39,967 nucleotides of DNA, taken from positions 1 through 39,967 of the forward strand of contig DAOULR010000011.1 of NCBI GenBank assembly GCA_034419075.1, read 5' to 3'. This DNA is from E44-bin88 sp034419075. Its GTDB lineage: Bacteria; Chloroflexota; Dehalococcoidia; Dehalococcoidales; BS750m-G39. Every line of letters begins with the position of its first letter. Position 1 is the first letter of the stretch. Below are positions 1 through 7,793 of the stretch, piece after piece. The notes under the pieces are model-generated. The model did no database searches and was not told the origin of the DNA. It was given only the letters and a program-made list of their open reading frames with translations. Made by a program: the position numbers and the translations under genes.

Positions 1-122
1 GAGCTGAGAAGGCGGAAATGATGGACTTAGAGAAGGCACAGGCTGATATAGCTGAAATAACAAAAAAGCTGGAGAAATTCATGGTGGTGGTGGTCGGCCA
101 GAAAACGACAGGGGCTGGGAAA
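1..122. repeat. Direct terminal repeat, left copy (circular closure)
   Basis: The first 122 bases are identical to the last 122 bases of the window (39846-39967). An exact overlap of this size at contig ends is what an assembler leaves on a circular molecule, or on a circularly permuted one. It contains the first 35 codons of the gene starting at 18, so the gene is intact once the circle is closed. A genuine short terminal repeat of a linear genome is less likely, because the repeat starts and stops inside ordinary sequence. Confidence 0.9.
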
Positions 123-938
123 AAGGCAGAACCCGCCAAACCGGGAGTAATCGGGGCTGTCTCTGGGGGTGCCCCTGAATGTAAGTGTAACACATGCGGG
201 GTATCATTCGATAAGCCACAGGTTCTACTGGACCATATTAAGGATACGCACCCCTGGGTGATGGAAGCCAAGGTGGTAACAAGTAGTGCTCCCCCGCCTA
301 ATGTAAAAGGCTTGGTCAAAGAAACTGGCGACTTCCTGGAGGAACTGGCCACTGTGGTAAACATCTGGCTCCAGACAAAGCAAGTTGGCGTTCCGCCGGA
401 GCATATCTGCCTGGACTGGCATGACGGTCAGGGTTATTTAGCCCACTCCCCTGTTTTTTTGGACGCACCTCCGCCTAAAATTTACCCGCCCTCTTCAGAC
501 GCATTGAAAATGATGGAGGGCATCAAAACTGAGCTAGAGGAGATGACACATTCAACCGCGGGCTGGAAGCACCAGGCACTTTTTCTGGAAAATGTCTTTA
601 TGGGGTTGGCGGCTGAATTGGCTAAGTTTAGTCTAAGCATAGCTGATTATTTAAAGATGCCTTCGGCGGCTACAGTTCCACCCGTGAACAAGAACCCGAC
701 CATGAAGAAGTGTAATGTCGCCTACTACACCATCGATGGCCTTCACTATAAGTATAAATACGCCAAGGGAGTCCTGATGCATTTCAAGCAGTCGTGGTCG
801 GGAGACCCGGAGCAGAAGCTGGCGGTCTGGGCTCTCAGTCACCCTGATGAAGCCAAGACGGTTGTGGTGCATATGATGGGTAAAGTTAGCCAATTCCCCC
901 CTCTAAGCCTCTATGACGTCGTTTGGTCTCAACCTTAA
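18..938 (+). CDS. C2H2 zinc-finger protein, function unknown
   Basis: This 306-residue protein has a short charged N-terminal helix (about residues 2-22) and a low-complexity Gly/Ala/Lys linker. A classical C2H2 finger follows at about residues 57-80, with spacing C-x2-C-x12-H-x4-H starting at CNTC and ending DHIKDTH. The remaining 220 residues contain Pro-rich loops and a helical part and match nothing I know. A nucleic-acid-binding role is inferred from the finger. C2H2 fingers are common in archaeal viruses and rarer in bacterial ones. The ATG at 18 follows AAGGCGG. It is the first gene after a block of 36-nt repeats and starts a run ending in a RusA-like resolvase. Confidence 0.7.
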   Translation: MMDLEKAQADIAEITKKLEKFMVVVVGQKTTGAGKKAEPAKPGVIGAVSGGAPECKCNTCGVSFDKPQVLLDHIKDTHPWVMEAKVVTSSAPPPNVKGLVKETGDFLEELATVVNIWLQTKQVGVPPEHICLDWHDGQGYLAHSPVFLDAPPPKIYPPSSDALKMMEGIKTELEEMTHSTAGWKHQALFLENVFMGLAAELAKFSLSIADYLKMPSAATVPPVNKNPTMKKCNVAYYTIDGLHYKYKYAKGVLMHFKQSWSGDPEQKLAVWALSHPDEAKTVVVHMMGKVSQFPPLSLYDVVWSQP

Positions 939-958
939 GTATAATTAAGGAGGTAAAA

Positions 959-1324
959 ATGGCTGAGAAAGTGAAGAAATTGAAGTTCCCCATGGATTTC
1001 GACAAGTGCCCTGTCTGCGGGTCACACCGGCGTGTGGTGGATGAGGTCAAGAAGGAAGAGATTGCCAAGGGCAAGATTCGGCCTGAGAAAAAGGCTGCCC
1101 TGGCCAAGATGGGAGTGGCGGTGACCGACGCTGTTAAAATCAAAGGTGTGCTGACCGTTCCTCTTGTGACTGCCATGGTCGATATCTGTGCCGACTGCGG
1201 TGCACTTTACGCTGTTCAAGTAGACAGAACGGAGGAGGACCCGGGCAAGTTTGCGGTTATCCAGCAGACTCCTGTGATGCCAACCGCGGGCAAGCTCAAG
1301 ATACCGTTCATGGGGCAGGGTTAG
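959..1324 (+). CDS. Zinc-ribbon protein
   Basis: This 121-residue protein carries two CxxC knuckles, CPVC near residue 18 and CADC near residue 80, separated by a Lys-rich stretch. That is the layout of a single four-Cys zinc ribbon with a long insertion. The start at 959 is chosen over an earlier in-frame ATG because AAGGAGGT ends seven bases before it. It lies in a run with the finger protein upstream and the resolvase downstream, which suggests DNA-related work. The exact role is unknown. Confidence 0.75.
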   Translation: MAEKVKKLKFPMDFDKCPVCGSHRRVVDEVKKEEIAKGKIRPEKKAALAKMGVAVTDAVKIKGVLTVPLVTAMVDICADCGALYAVQVDRTEEDPGKFAVIQQTPVMPTAGKLKIPFMGQG

Positions 1325-1328
1325 TGCC

Positions 1329-1520
1329 ATGTTTGAGGATTTGAAGGAGGCGGTGGAATGGGCGAAAAAGGCTTATCCCGGGTGCTCGTTTTCGGTAAAG
1401 GAGCAGGAAGACGGCCCCACCGTGGTAAGCATCAGGCAGACAGTTCGGGAGGAAGACCGGATTAAAATAATCAGGGCGGTGGTATATGTCAGAAAAAGCA
1501 GAAGAGACGATAACGGTTGA
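1329..1520 (+). CDS. Small acidic/basic protein, unknown
   Basis: This 63-residue protein starts four bases after the zinc-ribbon gene and overlaps the next gene by 35 bases. It reads as a small alpha/beta protein with a helix (DLKEAVEWAKKAYPG) followed by two predicted strands. I recognise no motif. The tight packing within a same-strand run supports it being real. The Shine-Dalgarno is weak, so it may be translated by coupling to the upstream gene. Confidence 0.6.
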   Translation: MFEDLKEAVEWAKKAYPGCSFSVKEQEDGPTVVSIRQTVREEDRIKIIRAVVYVRKSRRDDNG

Positions 1521-1758
1521 ACTGGAGGAAGGGGACATCAGGCTCACCAACCTGCTGCTGGATGCCGTGGCCAGGCGCGGTCAGGCCGTTGGCCGCTTTA
1601 ACTTCCTGCCTCTTGATACCTTGGTCGCCCTTGACGAGCTTTCCGAGCATTACCCCGGGCTGCGCTGGGTGCTCAGGAAACAAAGGGGCGACAGATATGA
1701 GCTCCGCGTCATCAGTTCAAAACATCTGGAGATGTGGTCGGTCAAAGGAGAACCCTAG
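1486..1758 (+). CDS. Small hypothetical protein
   Basis: This 90-residue protein opens with an acidic segment followed by a helix-rich middle (LTNLLLDAVARRGQ) and a C-terminal strand pair. No known motif was seen. It overlaps its upstream neighbour by 35 bases and ends directly against the ATG of the RusA-like gene, so it appears to be part of the same transcript. A different frame over the same bases is open but has no ribosome-binding site and ends with no coupling, so this frame is preferred. Confidence 0.6.
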   Translation: MSEKAEETITVELEEGDIRLTNLLLDAVARRGQAVGRFNFLPLDTLVALDELSEHYPGLRWVLRKQRGDRYELRVISSKHLEMWSVKGEP

Positions 1759-2142
1759 ATGGAGGTATTTATTCCCGGTTCGTGTGTCCCCAAAGCCAGA
1801 CCGGTGGTAAGGTATAATCCAAAGAGGGGTAGGTATTATGCCTTTACTCCGAAGCGCACCAGGATGTATGCAGACGCCGCCCGTGCGGTTGCCAGGAGCG
1901 TGCATGATGAGGCCGGGGTGGAGCCGATTTCCAAGGGCAAAGGAGTGGCTATGACCGTTGAGTTCGTGAGGAGGGGGAAGACTACCAGCAGGCCGGACAT
2001 CATAAATATGCTGGCCCAGGTAGCCGACCTTCTCCAGACGGTGAGCTATGAAGATGACTGCCAGATTGTGGAGCTCCATGCCTATAAGAGAAGGGGTAAA
2101 ATTGCCATGACCAGAATCCAGGTAAAAGAGGAAGGAGGCTGA
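1759..2142 (+). CDS. rusA: RusA-like Holliday junction resolvase
   Basis: This 127-residue protein matches the RusA family in length and motif order. An N-terminal strand ends in GSCVPKARPVVR (family pattern GxPxxKxRPR), the core acidic motif SRPDIINML is at 78-85, and a later EDDCQIVELHAYK occupies 98-110. RusA enzymes cut four-way junctions with Asp residues in RPDxDN and KDDxQ. Here the first Asp (80) and Asp99/100 are present, but the second Asp of RPDxDN is Ile82. Either activity uses neighbouring Asp90 or the enzyme is altered. AAAGGAG sits just before the ATG. It probably resolves replication or recombination intermediates of this genome. Confidence 0.85.
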   Translation: MEVFIPGSCVPKARPVVRYNPKRGRYYAFTPKRTRMYADAARAVARSVHDEAGVEPISKGKGVAMTVEFVRRGKTTSRPDIINMLAQVADLLQTVSYEDDCQIVELHAYKRRGKIAMTRIQVKEEGG

Positions 2143-2148
2143 AGAGAA

Positions 2149-2589
2149 ATGATAGCTCCAATGAGGTGCCTCTGCTGCGGAGTGGAATTTAGTTATCGGG
2201 GATGTGTTATCGGCTTCCCATGCGATTGCGACCAGGGGCTTGATGCTGATTGTCTCCGGTGCTTGAAATGCAAGAAGCACTGTAAATGCCCCCAGGGACC
2301 TGCTGATATGGCGACGATTAAGGCAGAGAGATTACCTTCCAATCAAATAACAAAAGGGCGAGCAAAACTAATAGCCACATCATACCTGGCCGGATTCGTA
2401 ATAGCCACTGTGGTCTTGGTTTGCTCTATATTCTGGTCGGTCCTTATAAACGGGGAGATGCTGTATGAGGAAACGAACAGAGCGGTCTTATTGACTGAGG
2501 TTTCGCTCTCCACTATATCTGCTGCTGTGTCTATTACTGCAATCTTAGTCTATCTGGTGAAGCGATGGACAAATTTATTAATTTATTAA
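2149..2589 (+). CDS. Cys-rich two-TM membrane protein
   Basis: This 146-residue protein has an N-terminal Cys-rich head with ten or so cysteines in residues 7-48 (CLCC, CDCD, CLRCLKCKKHCKC), which could bind one or two zinc ions. Two hydrophobic segments follow at about residues 77-98 and 117-136. The head would be cytosolic or external depending on topology. It is the last plus-strand gene before the convergent boundary. A holin-like role is possible from size and topology, but the zinc head is unusual for holins. Function not assigned. Confidence 0.65.
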   Translation: MIAPMRCLCCGVEFSYRGCVIGFPCDCDQGLDADCLRCLKCKKHCKCPQGPADMATIKAERLPSNQITKGRAKLIATSYLAGFVIATVVLVCSIFWSVLINGEMLYEETNRAVLLTEVSLSTISAAVSITAILVYLVKRWTNLLIY

Positions 2590-2646
2590 AAAAAGAGATT
2601 GGCAAAATGAAGATAGTAAACAGGAAAATCGTGGTCTGCTCCGGGG
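2590..2646. other. Convergent junction of the two arms
   Basis: The two transcription arms meet here, with only 57 bases between the stop codons. The left part is A/T-only runs (TTAATTTATTAAAAAAA), which could end transcription in either direction. I see no GC-rich stem, so I do not call an intrinsic terminator. Confidence 0.4.
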
Positions 2647-2778
2647 TTACCGCTGTTTCCCCTTAGCAGGCTGCTTGGTGTCAGGCTTCTGGAATGCCCT
2701 GACCACGGCCTCGTGAGTTTTCCGGGCATCCTTCTTGTCCTGCTTGCCCATCTGGACTATTATATTTGGCTTCGGCAT
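2647..2778 (-). CDS. 43-residue basic protein
   Basis: This short gene reads M-PKPNIIVQMGKQDKKD and is rich in Lys, with a second half ending in a Lys/Pro/Gln tail. GGGGGTGA lies just ahead of its ATG and it starts 16 bases after the upstream transglutaminase-like gene ends. It closes the leftward operon. The strong ribosome-binding site and position support it despite its length. No function assigned. Confidence 0.55.
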   Translation of the reverse strand: MPKPNIIVQMGKQDKKDARKTHEAVVRAFQKPDTKQPAKGKQR

Positions 2779-2794
2779 TACTCACCCCCCAACT

Positions 2795-3580
2795 CTATAT
2801 CGACCTGTAAGCCTCGGCTATGATTTTCTCCTTGAGGAGCTCTTGCTGGCGCCACTCTTTAAATAGCTTCTTGCTCGATTCACACTTTGTTTTCTCCAGC
2901 CCAAGAGAGTATTGCTTCTTGGCCGGCATCCCCATGAGCTCTATCATGCTGGAACCGAGCGGTCCAACCTCATCAAAGATACTCTCATTATACTTGGCTT
3001 GGACTGGATAATAAAGATTGTTGGTCTTGGCCCAATCTGATTTCTTGTCATAGACGGAAGAAGCTTTGACCATATTGTCGATGTTAGTCTTGTGTATGGT
3101 GGCCTCTATTATATACTGGTCAGCCTGATACGGAACTTCAACCCAGGCATGCCGGCCAAGTAGTGAGTCGTCCGTGGACCTCCTGACATCACCGAGAATT
3201 ACCCAGGCATCTATGCCTCCGGCTATCAATACCGAGCCAGCGAGTTGGGCGGTATCAATACATATTCCGCAGCGAGTAAATCCCAGAATTTCATTGGGAA
3301 ACGACCAGGCATAGTAGACGCACTTCTTGGCAAAGTATCCCTGCATAATACCCTTTTGATGTCTTAAAAACTGACCCTGAGCTGACGGATTACCCCCGCT
3401 ATCAAGGGGATAAAAGAAATCATCCCGTATCCAGGCTGCAACTGCTCTGATGTAATCATCCTTAGTGCCAGCCGCCAGTTTCGCCGCCTGGCCCTTAACA
3501 GCTACATTATTGACCTGGACAAAATCGGTAACCAGATATCTCTCACCAAACCTCCACGGGCATTCAGGAATGTCACTCAT
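2795..3580 (-). CDS. Transglutaminase-like cysteine enzyme (intein-free copy)
   Basis: This 261-residue protein shows the transglutaminase-like core. An N-terminal helical lead with the pattern DDYIRAVAAWIRD comes first. The nucleophile motif FTRCGICIDTAQLAG follows, with Cys107 as likely catalytic residue, then GRHAWVEV with His144 and YIIEAT as the third position. The family forms or cleaves amide bonds (transglutaminases, bacterial cysteine proteases). No signal peptide is visible. A long charged C-terminal helix follows. It is near the end of the virion operon, so cross-linking or maturation of virion proteins, or attack on the host envelope, are the likeliest jobs. A second copy of this fold at 17956-19029 carries an intein. 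Confidence 0.75.
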   Translation of the reverse strand: MSDIPECPWRFGERYLVTDFVQVNNVAVKGQAAKLAAGTKDDYIRAVAAWIRDDFFYPLDSGGNPSAQGQFLRHQKGIMQGYFAKKCVYYAWSFPNEILGFTRCGICIDTAQLAGSVLIAGGIDAWVILGDVRRSTDDSLLGRHAWVEVPYQADQYIIEATIHKTNIDNMVKASSVYDKKSDWAKTNNLYYPVQAKYNESIFDEVGPLGSSMIELMGMPAKKQYSLGLEKTKCESSKKLFKEWRQQELLKEKIIAEAYRSI

Positions 3581-3600
3581 TTATTCGGCTCCTTTCTGAA

Positions 3601-4545
3601 TCATAATACCTCTATAACGCTCACCGGGCCAAGGTCGTGGCTTACCTGGCTCACGCTTCCCAGCCCTCCGGTGGGTCCGGGGACGTAGACGGCCTTGGCG
3701 GAGATTATCTCCATGTTGAGAGGGTATGAGCCCGGCGGGATAACGTACCAGAAGTAACCGCCGTGCCCCGGGTCATAGTAGAGGGTCTTCATCTCAAAGT
3801 TCTTGGAGAAGTCGTAGCTGTCGTCCGGGCTGGTCAGCGGTACCAGCGGACCCTCCACCTGCCACGGGTCAAGTGCGCCCGGGTCAATGCTCTTTACGTA
3901 GTCAATCATCTCCAGCGACATGAAGCGTATGAATCCCAGCTGTATCCTGCTTACCTGAGGTCGGTACTCGGGCGGTGACGGGTAATCGGTGGACAGAACC
4001 ACTACGTATATCTGCTTGCCGCTGTAGATAACCGGCAGGTAGAGAGACCCCACGGCAGAGAAAACGGTACCGGAGGCAGCCGAAGGGCTGTTGATATCGG
4101 TGAGCTGGGGTTTGTTTTCCGGCGGCGGCACCGGCGGGTTCGGATTCTCGATAAGGATACCCTGAGACATATCTAGAAGGTAGTGCTGTCCGTCTACGAA
4201 GTCAAGCTCAAAGCTGAAACCGGCACAGTTCGGGTCGCTGGAGACGCACAGGAAATCCGCGGTAAAGAGGGATATCCTGAGCGTGTCGTGGCCCGGTGCC
4301 GGCAGCCATATATAAGCCCCCTTGTTCACCGGGGTAGCCGGTATCTTGCCCTCGTAGCCGCTGTAGGGGAAGTCGGCCATCCACCAGGCGGCGTCTTCCG
4401 GGTAGTTGGTGATTGCCAGCGAGAAGCCCTGGAACGTTCCCGGTGGAGGTACCTGGCCTCCCTTGACCTTCATGGCCGCTATCGCCAGACTGGCTGCCAG
4501 ACCGGCAACCCCCAGCCCGGCAACTATTTTCTCGTTCCTTTCCAT
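3601..4545 (-). CDS. Membrane-anchored beta-rich surface protein
   Basis: This 314-residue protein starts with a short charged head (MERNEK), one hydrophobic segment (residues 7-25) and a Pro-rich hinge (GGQVPPPG). About 280 residues of aromatic, beta-strand-like sequence follow, with a second Pro hinge (NPPVPPPEN) near residue 138. The layout suggests a type-II or N-anchored spike facing outwards from a virion or cell membrane. GGAGGTGACAC precedes the ATG. Several genes in this arm share the same plan (5847-6479, 11183-11725, 17117-17509). Family not recognised. Confidence 0.6.
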   Translation of the reverse strand: MERNEKIVAGLGVAGLAASLAIAAMKVKGGQVPPPGTFQGFSLAITNYPEDAAWWMADFPYSGYEGKIPATPVNKGAYIWLPAPGHDTLRISLFTADFLCVSSDPNCAGFSFELDFVDGQHYLLDMSQGILIENPNPPVPPPENKPQLTDINSPSAASGTVFSAVGSLYLPVIYSGKQIYVVVLSTDYPSPPEYRPQVSRIQLGFIRFMSLEMIDYVKSIDPGALDPWQVEGPLVPLTSPDDSYDFSKNFEMKTLYYDPGHGGYFWYVIPPGSYPLNMEIISAKAVYVPGPTGGLGSVSQVSHDLGPVSVIEVL

Positions 4546-4568
4546 GTGTCACCTCCCCTCCTGCCGTA

Positions 4569-4597
4569 TTTTTATCACTTTATCCGGCATTTGGCAA
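4569..4597 (-). promoter_or_regulatory. Possible weak sigma-70 promoter
   Basis: On the minus strand TTGCCA, a 17-base spacer and TAAAAA lie just ahead of the gene at 3601-4545. Match to consensus is moderate, and it would allow the last three genes of the arm to be transcribed separately. Confidence 0.25.
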
Positions 4598-4598
4598 A

Positions 4599-5837
4599 TC
4601 AGCTGATATGTACCGTTTTCACCATTCCTCCCGGAATAACACTCTTGTAGCCGGCTTTCGACAGCGATACCGGCTGAAATGTCCAGTCGCCTTTCTGTAG
4701 GGCCGGCTGGCAGAAGATGTCGCATCTACCGCCGGCATCCGTCGTGCCGCTGAGAGATATAACCTTGCCGCTGGCCGGGCTGTTTGCCTTGGTACCGACC
4801 ACATTTACCGCCACACCGCTAACCGGCGCCCGGCTGTATGAATCGACCACCACCGTTGATGTGCTTATCCTGCGCTTCGGGTAGGGAGTGACACTGAACC
4901 CTGAAACTGTCATCGTCTTGGTCACCGGGCTGAACGTGGCGGTAGCCTTCTGGTCGGCGTCCATTACCACCGTGGTCGTTACCAGAGCAGGGTTGGTAAC
5001 ATTGCCCAGCCAGCCATCAAACTGCCAGCCCGGATAGGGGATGGCATTGATGACGACCATCTGTCCGCTGTTGTAGCTGTGTTTGCCCGGAAGTGGGGTG
5101 GTGCTTCCGGCTTCAAGCGGATAGGTCTCGATGTCGAGAGTGTACACAGGCGGGGGTGAGGGCACCTGAGTGTAGTCAGGTGCATAGCAGATACGGGGGA
5201 TATCTCCCGTCAGGGCGTCGCCGGTGACTATCCAATTCGGGTACGGGAAGACAAAACCTGCGGGAATGGTTGAATACTCGGCCACTTTCTCGGGGAAACC
5301 CCGTGTTATCTCACCCTTGAACTTGTAGTAAGCCCTGGCAGGGCTGGTATTGGTAATGCTCCACTGTACCTGAGTGACCACACCGAGGTTGCCGCTGCCG
5401 CCGTCTATCACGCTCAACAGGCCGCTGTCGTCGGCATAGACCGGCAGAGAGCATATGGCAAAGCCGTTTAGTGCAAGCCGGCCGCCGAGGCACATCCCGT
5501 GAAGAGGCACCCATTGGTCGGCGGTCGTGATACAGGGGTCGGGCAGAACGGGGGCGTCTGGGATGCCTCTGGCAGTCAGGGTAAAGCCTTCAGTCAGGAA
5601 GTTGATGCTCAAGTTAAAATCGCCTTCGCCCGTGCCCTTGATGCCGCAGATGTGCAGTGTCTGGGCGTCGGCGACGAAGGGAAGCGACACGCCGAATGTC
5701 TGGCCTGGCTCAAGGTAACCTTCGGTCAGAAACTGGTAAACGTCGTCCTCGCTCCACAGCATGTTCGTGAAGTTCCAGAGAGGGTTGCCCGGGGCAACTC
5801 TAAAATAATCCCACAGTTTTTTCATTTCATCTCCCAT
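4599..5837 (-). CDS. Large multi-domain adhesin-like virion protein
   Basis: This 412-residue protein has an N-terminal beta-rich half of unknown family. At about residues 232-303 there is a domain with the hallmarks of divergent InlB B-repeat/bacterial repeat modules (Y.L.I...P..GG/AGST, Y..G..V.I.A.P.PGW.F.GW, D...TATF). A C-terminal Ig- or carboxypeptidase-regulatory-like domain (about 320-405) follows, with VDSYSRAPVSGVAV and GTTDAGGRCDI. Such modules occur in cell-surface and phage receptor-binding proteins. No signal peptide is seen, fitting a virion component. It overlaps nothing and lies nine bases after the membrane-anchored gene upstream. Receptor binding is inferred. Confidence 0.65.
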   Translation of the reverse strand: MGDEMKKLWDYFRVAPGNPLWNFTNMLWSEDDVYQFLTEGYLEPGQTFGVSLPFVADAQTLHICGIKGTGEGDFNLSINFLTEGFTLTARGIPDAPVLPDPCITTADQWVPLHGMCLGGRLALNGFAICSLPVYADDSGLLSVIDGGSGNLGVVTQVQWSITNTSPARAYYKFKGEITRGFPEKVAEYSTIPAGFVFPYPNWIVTGDALTGDIPRICYAPDYTQVPSPPPVYTLDIETYPLEAGSTTPLPGKHSYNSGQMVVINAIPYPGWQFDGWLGNVTNPALVTTTVVMDADQKATATFSPVTKTMTVSGFSVTPYPKRRISTSTVVVDSYSRAPVSGVAVNVVGTKANSPASGKVISLSGTTDAGGRCDIFCQPALQKGDWTFQPVSLSKAGYKSVIPGGMVKTVHIS

Positions 5838-5846
5838 AGCAGCCTC

Positions 5847-6479
5847 CTATTTGTAAACCTCAAAACAGAGGTCCATCCCGGATAATTTCTGCCAGGTTCC
5901 CGTGTGGTCTATGTAGTTATAGCCGTAGTAGGCGTCGCCCCTGGGGTAGTCCTGCTTGGGGCCCTGACCCACCTCTACCGCGGCCACGCTGTCATTATTA
6001 ACCCACATCGAGCCGTTGAACCACTGCCACACGGGAACGGTGTGTATCACGATGCGGTACTCGTCTCCGGCATAGAGGTAGAGGGACGGCACGTCCAGGT
6101 AAAGCCACTGGGGACTCTTTCTCCTGTCGGGCAGGTTGGGGCTCCAGATTGAGGTCTGCCACAGGGTGTTTCCCTCCGTGTCCTCAATGCCGATGGCGAC
6201 ATTGCCCCTGCGCGTTATATCAAACTGGCGCATTATCAGCGCCAGTTGCCTGATGTTGTAGTCGACCAGCGGCGTGACTGTCTGGCTCAGGGCGTTCCAG
6301 CCCTGGGCGAAGCCGACAAAACCGTTGAAGGTGCTCATGTGGTCTTCGGTGAGAATTAGGCCGCCCCCGCCGCCGGCACCGCCGCGCTTGGAGAGAAGCC
6401 AGAGACCCAGCCCCAGGCCGATTGGTAACAACAACAACGCCGCCGCACCGCCTTTTCTCTCTTCTCTCTTCTCAGCCAT
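5847..6479 (-). CDS. Membrane-anchored beta-sandwich surface protein
   Basis: This 210-residue protein has a charged head (MAEKREERKGG) and one strongly hydrophobic segment (residues 13-29). A glycine run (GGAGGGGG) acts as a flexible hinge before a C-terminal domain rich in Trp, Tyr and Val that resembles a lectin- or carbohydrate-binding sandwich. The head begins MAEK like the protein at 11183-11725. It is probably displayed on a membrane. No catalytic motif is visible. Function beyond surface display is not assigned. Confidence 0.6.
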   Translation of the reverse strand: MAEKREERKGGAAALLLLPIGLGLGLWLLSKRGGAGGGGGLILTEDHMSTFNGFVGFAQGWNALSQTVTPLVDYNIRQLALIMRQFDITRRGNVAIGIEDTEGNTLWQTSIWSPNLPDRRKSPQWLYLDVPSLYLYAGDEYRIVIHTVPVWQWFNGSMWVNNDSVAAVEVGQGPKQDYPRGDAYYGYNYIDHTGTWQKLSGMDLCFEVYK

Positions 6480-6490
6480 AACTCCAGCCT

Positions 6491-6697
6491 TTAAGAAATG
6501 TCTTCAGTATGGGGTAGGACGACCTTCTGGATGATTCCCAGGCGCTCCACCCTGGGAATATCTTTCAACTCAAGTGAGACGGCCATGGTGTGGGATACCG
6601 GGTCAATCGACCCGACCTCGACGCCCAGGCTCTCGATGAACTTTTTGTGGTGGGGTTTCGGGCCCGCCTTAAAGATGAGTACTCGCTCGGTTTTCAT
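6491..6697 (-). CDS. Small alpha/beta protein, unknown
   Basis: This 68-residue protein has a strand-helix-strand pattern (RVLIFKAGPKPHHKKFIESLG, then two strands with LELKDIPRVERLG). It sits between a fibre-like gene and a membrane-anchored gene with spacings of 9-11 bases, and has an AGGAG upstream. No motif recognised; possibly a small adaptor or chaperone of the neighbouring virion proteins. Confidence 0.55.
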   Translation of the reverse strand: MKTERVLIFKAGPKPHHKKFIESLGVEVGSIDPVSHTMAVSLELKDIPRVERLGIIQKVVLPHTEDIS

Positions 6698-6706
6698 TTT
6701 TCTCTC

Positions 6707-7783
6707 CTAGTTGGTTTTGTAACAATACTCGCCCGTAACGGCGTAGGGGCCGCCCGCTGTAGCCTGGACTGTTATCTGGATGACATCGCCGGCCAGACGA
6801 GGTACGCCGAACATGTCCATCATTGTAAAGTAGTTTGCGAAGTTGGCAGCGGTGATAGCAAATGTCTTTATGTTCGTCTTGACACCATTCACCAGCTTGT
6901 AGAGCTTCACGTTGACCGTGTTAGCACCCGGGTCGGCGCATTTCAGCACCAGGTCTTCTATGTAGAAGTTCTTGTTTACGGTGGCACCGAAACCATCGGA
7001 GAGGTTTAGAAAGTCGGTCTCGCTGGCGACAATGGCATTGATGCTGACATCCTTTTCAGGCCAGAGGCAGTCGGTGCCGAAATCGTAGGGGTTGCTGGTG
7101 TAGAAGTTTGTCCACAGACACTTACCGCGGCCCGAAATCTGAACATGGGTGACATCGTCATCGAGAAAAACGGTGGCACCAGCCAGGTCAAGGTAAAGAG
7201 TGCCGACGTTGAAGGTATAGAACTCGCAGTAGCCCCTGAAGGCCACCAGGTCGACTTGTCCTCCCCCAAACCCACTTATAACCGGGGCTACTATGTAGTC
7301 CCCGAAGCACTCGTACCCGTTAAATTCGGAGTTGGCAGAAGGAACACCAACGTCCCATATCTCGCAGTTGCGGGCGTAGACAGTGCCTGCGGCGATGTCG
7401 AAGCCCAACACGCAGTTTTGCAGCTCGGTGTAGGCGGCGGCTACCCCGTTGTCGATATTGCCATTCATAATAGCGCAGTTGTAGACAGTGGAATCCTTCA
7501 GGGAATGGCCATTCGGGTTGAGATAGGCGGTGTTCCAGTTTTTGGTGCAGCCGATAATCGTATAGCCCACGACGTCGGTGTCCAGGATGATGCTGTCATT
7601 TGGATTGGCCAGATACAGCGTTTTCAAATTGTGGGCAACCGCTATCGCTATCGCGTCGGTGAAGTTATCTACGGGGTACCCGGGTGTCCCAATCGGCCAG
7701 ACGGTACCGGCAACACCTAAATCCGTATCGATATACACACCATCCATCGACCTGAGTATTGATACTTCCTGTGCCGGTTTCAT
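6707..7783 (-). CDS. Fibre-like protein with predicted beta-helix
   Basis: This 358-residue protein begins with a segment of the type DGVYIDTDLGVAGTVWPIGT followed by YPVDNFTDAIAIA. That opening is familiar from phage structural proteins that carry right-handed beta-helix or pectin-lyase-like middles. The middle has short repeating turns with Asn/Cys ladders (NCAIMNGNIDNG, RNCEIWDVG), as expected for a beta-helix. The C-terminal 90 residues look like a separate beta-sandwich. AAGGAGGT precedes the ATG. A role as a tail-fibre or spike subunit is inferred from composition and from its neighbours. Confidence 0.65.
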   Translation of the reverse strand: MKPAQEVSILRSMDGVYIDTDLGVAGTVWPIGTPGYPVDNFTDAIAIAVAHNLKTLYLANPNDSIILDTDVVGYTIIGCTKNWNTAYLNPNGHSLKDSTVYNCAIMNGNIDNGVAAAYTELQNCVLGFDIAAGTVYARNCEIWDVGVPSANSEFNGYECFGDYIVAPVISGFGGGQVDLVAFRGYCEFYTFNVGTLYLDLAGATVFLDDDVTHVQISGRGKCLWTNFYTSNPYDFGTDCLWPEKDVSINAIVASETDFLNLSDGFGATVNKNFYIEDLVLKCADPGANTVNVKLYKLVNGVKTNIKTFAITAANFANYFTMMDMFGVPRLAGDVIQITVQATAGGPYAVTGEYCYKTN

Positions 7784-7793
7784 TTTAACCTCC

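Noticed and set aside
2590..2646. Bidirectional terminator between converging arms
   Set aside because: Only AT runs are present; no GC-rich stem could be found on either strand.
7145..7720. 191-codon plus-strand frame inside the fibre-like gene
   Set aside because: It is a mirror of the minus-strand beta-helix gene, opposes the whole arm and has no ribosome-binding site.
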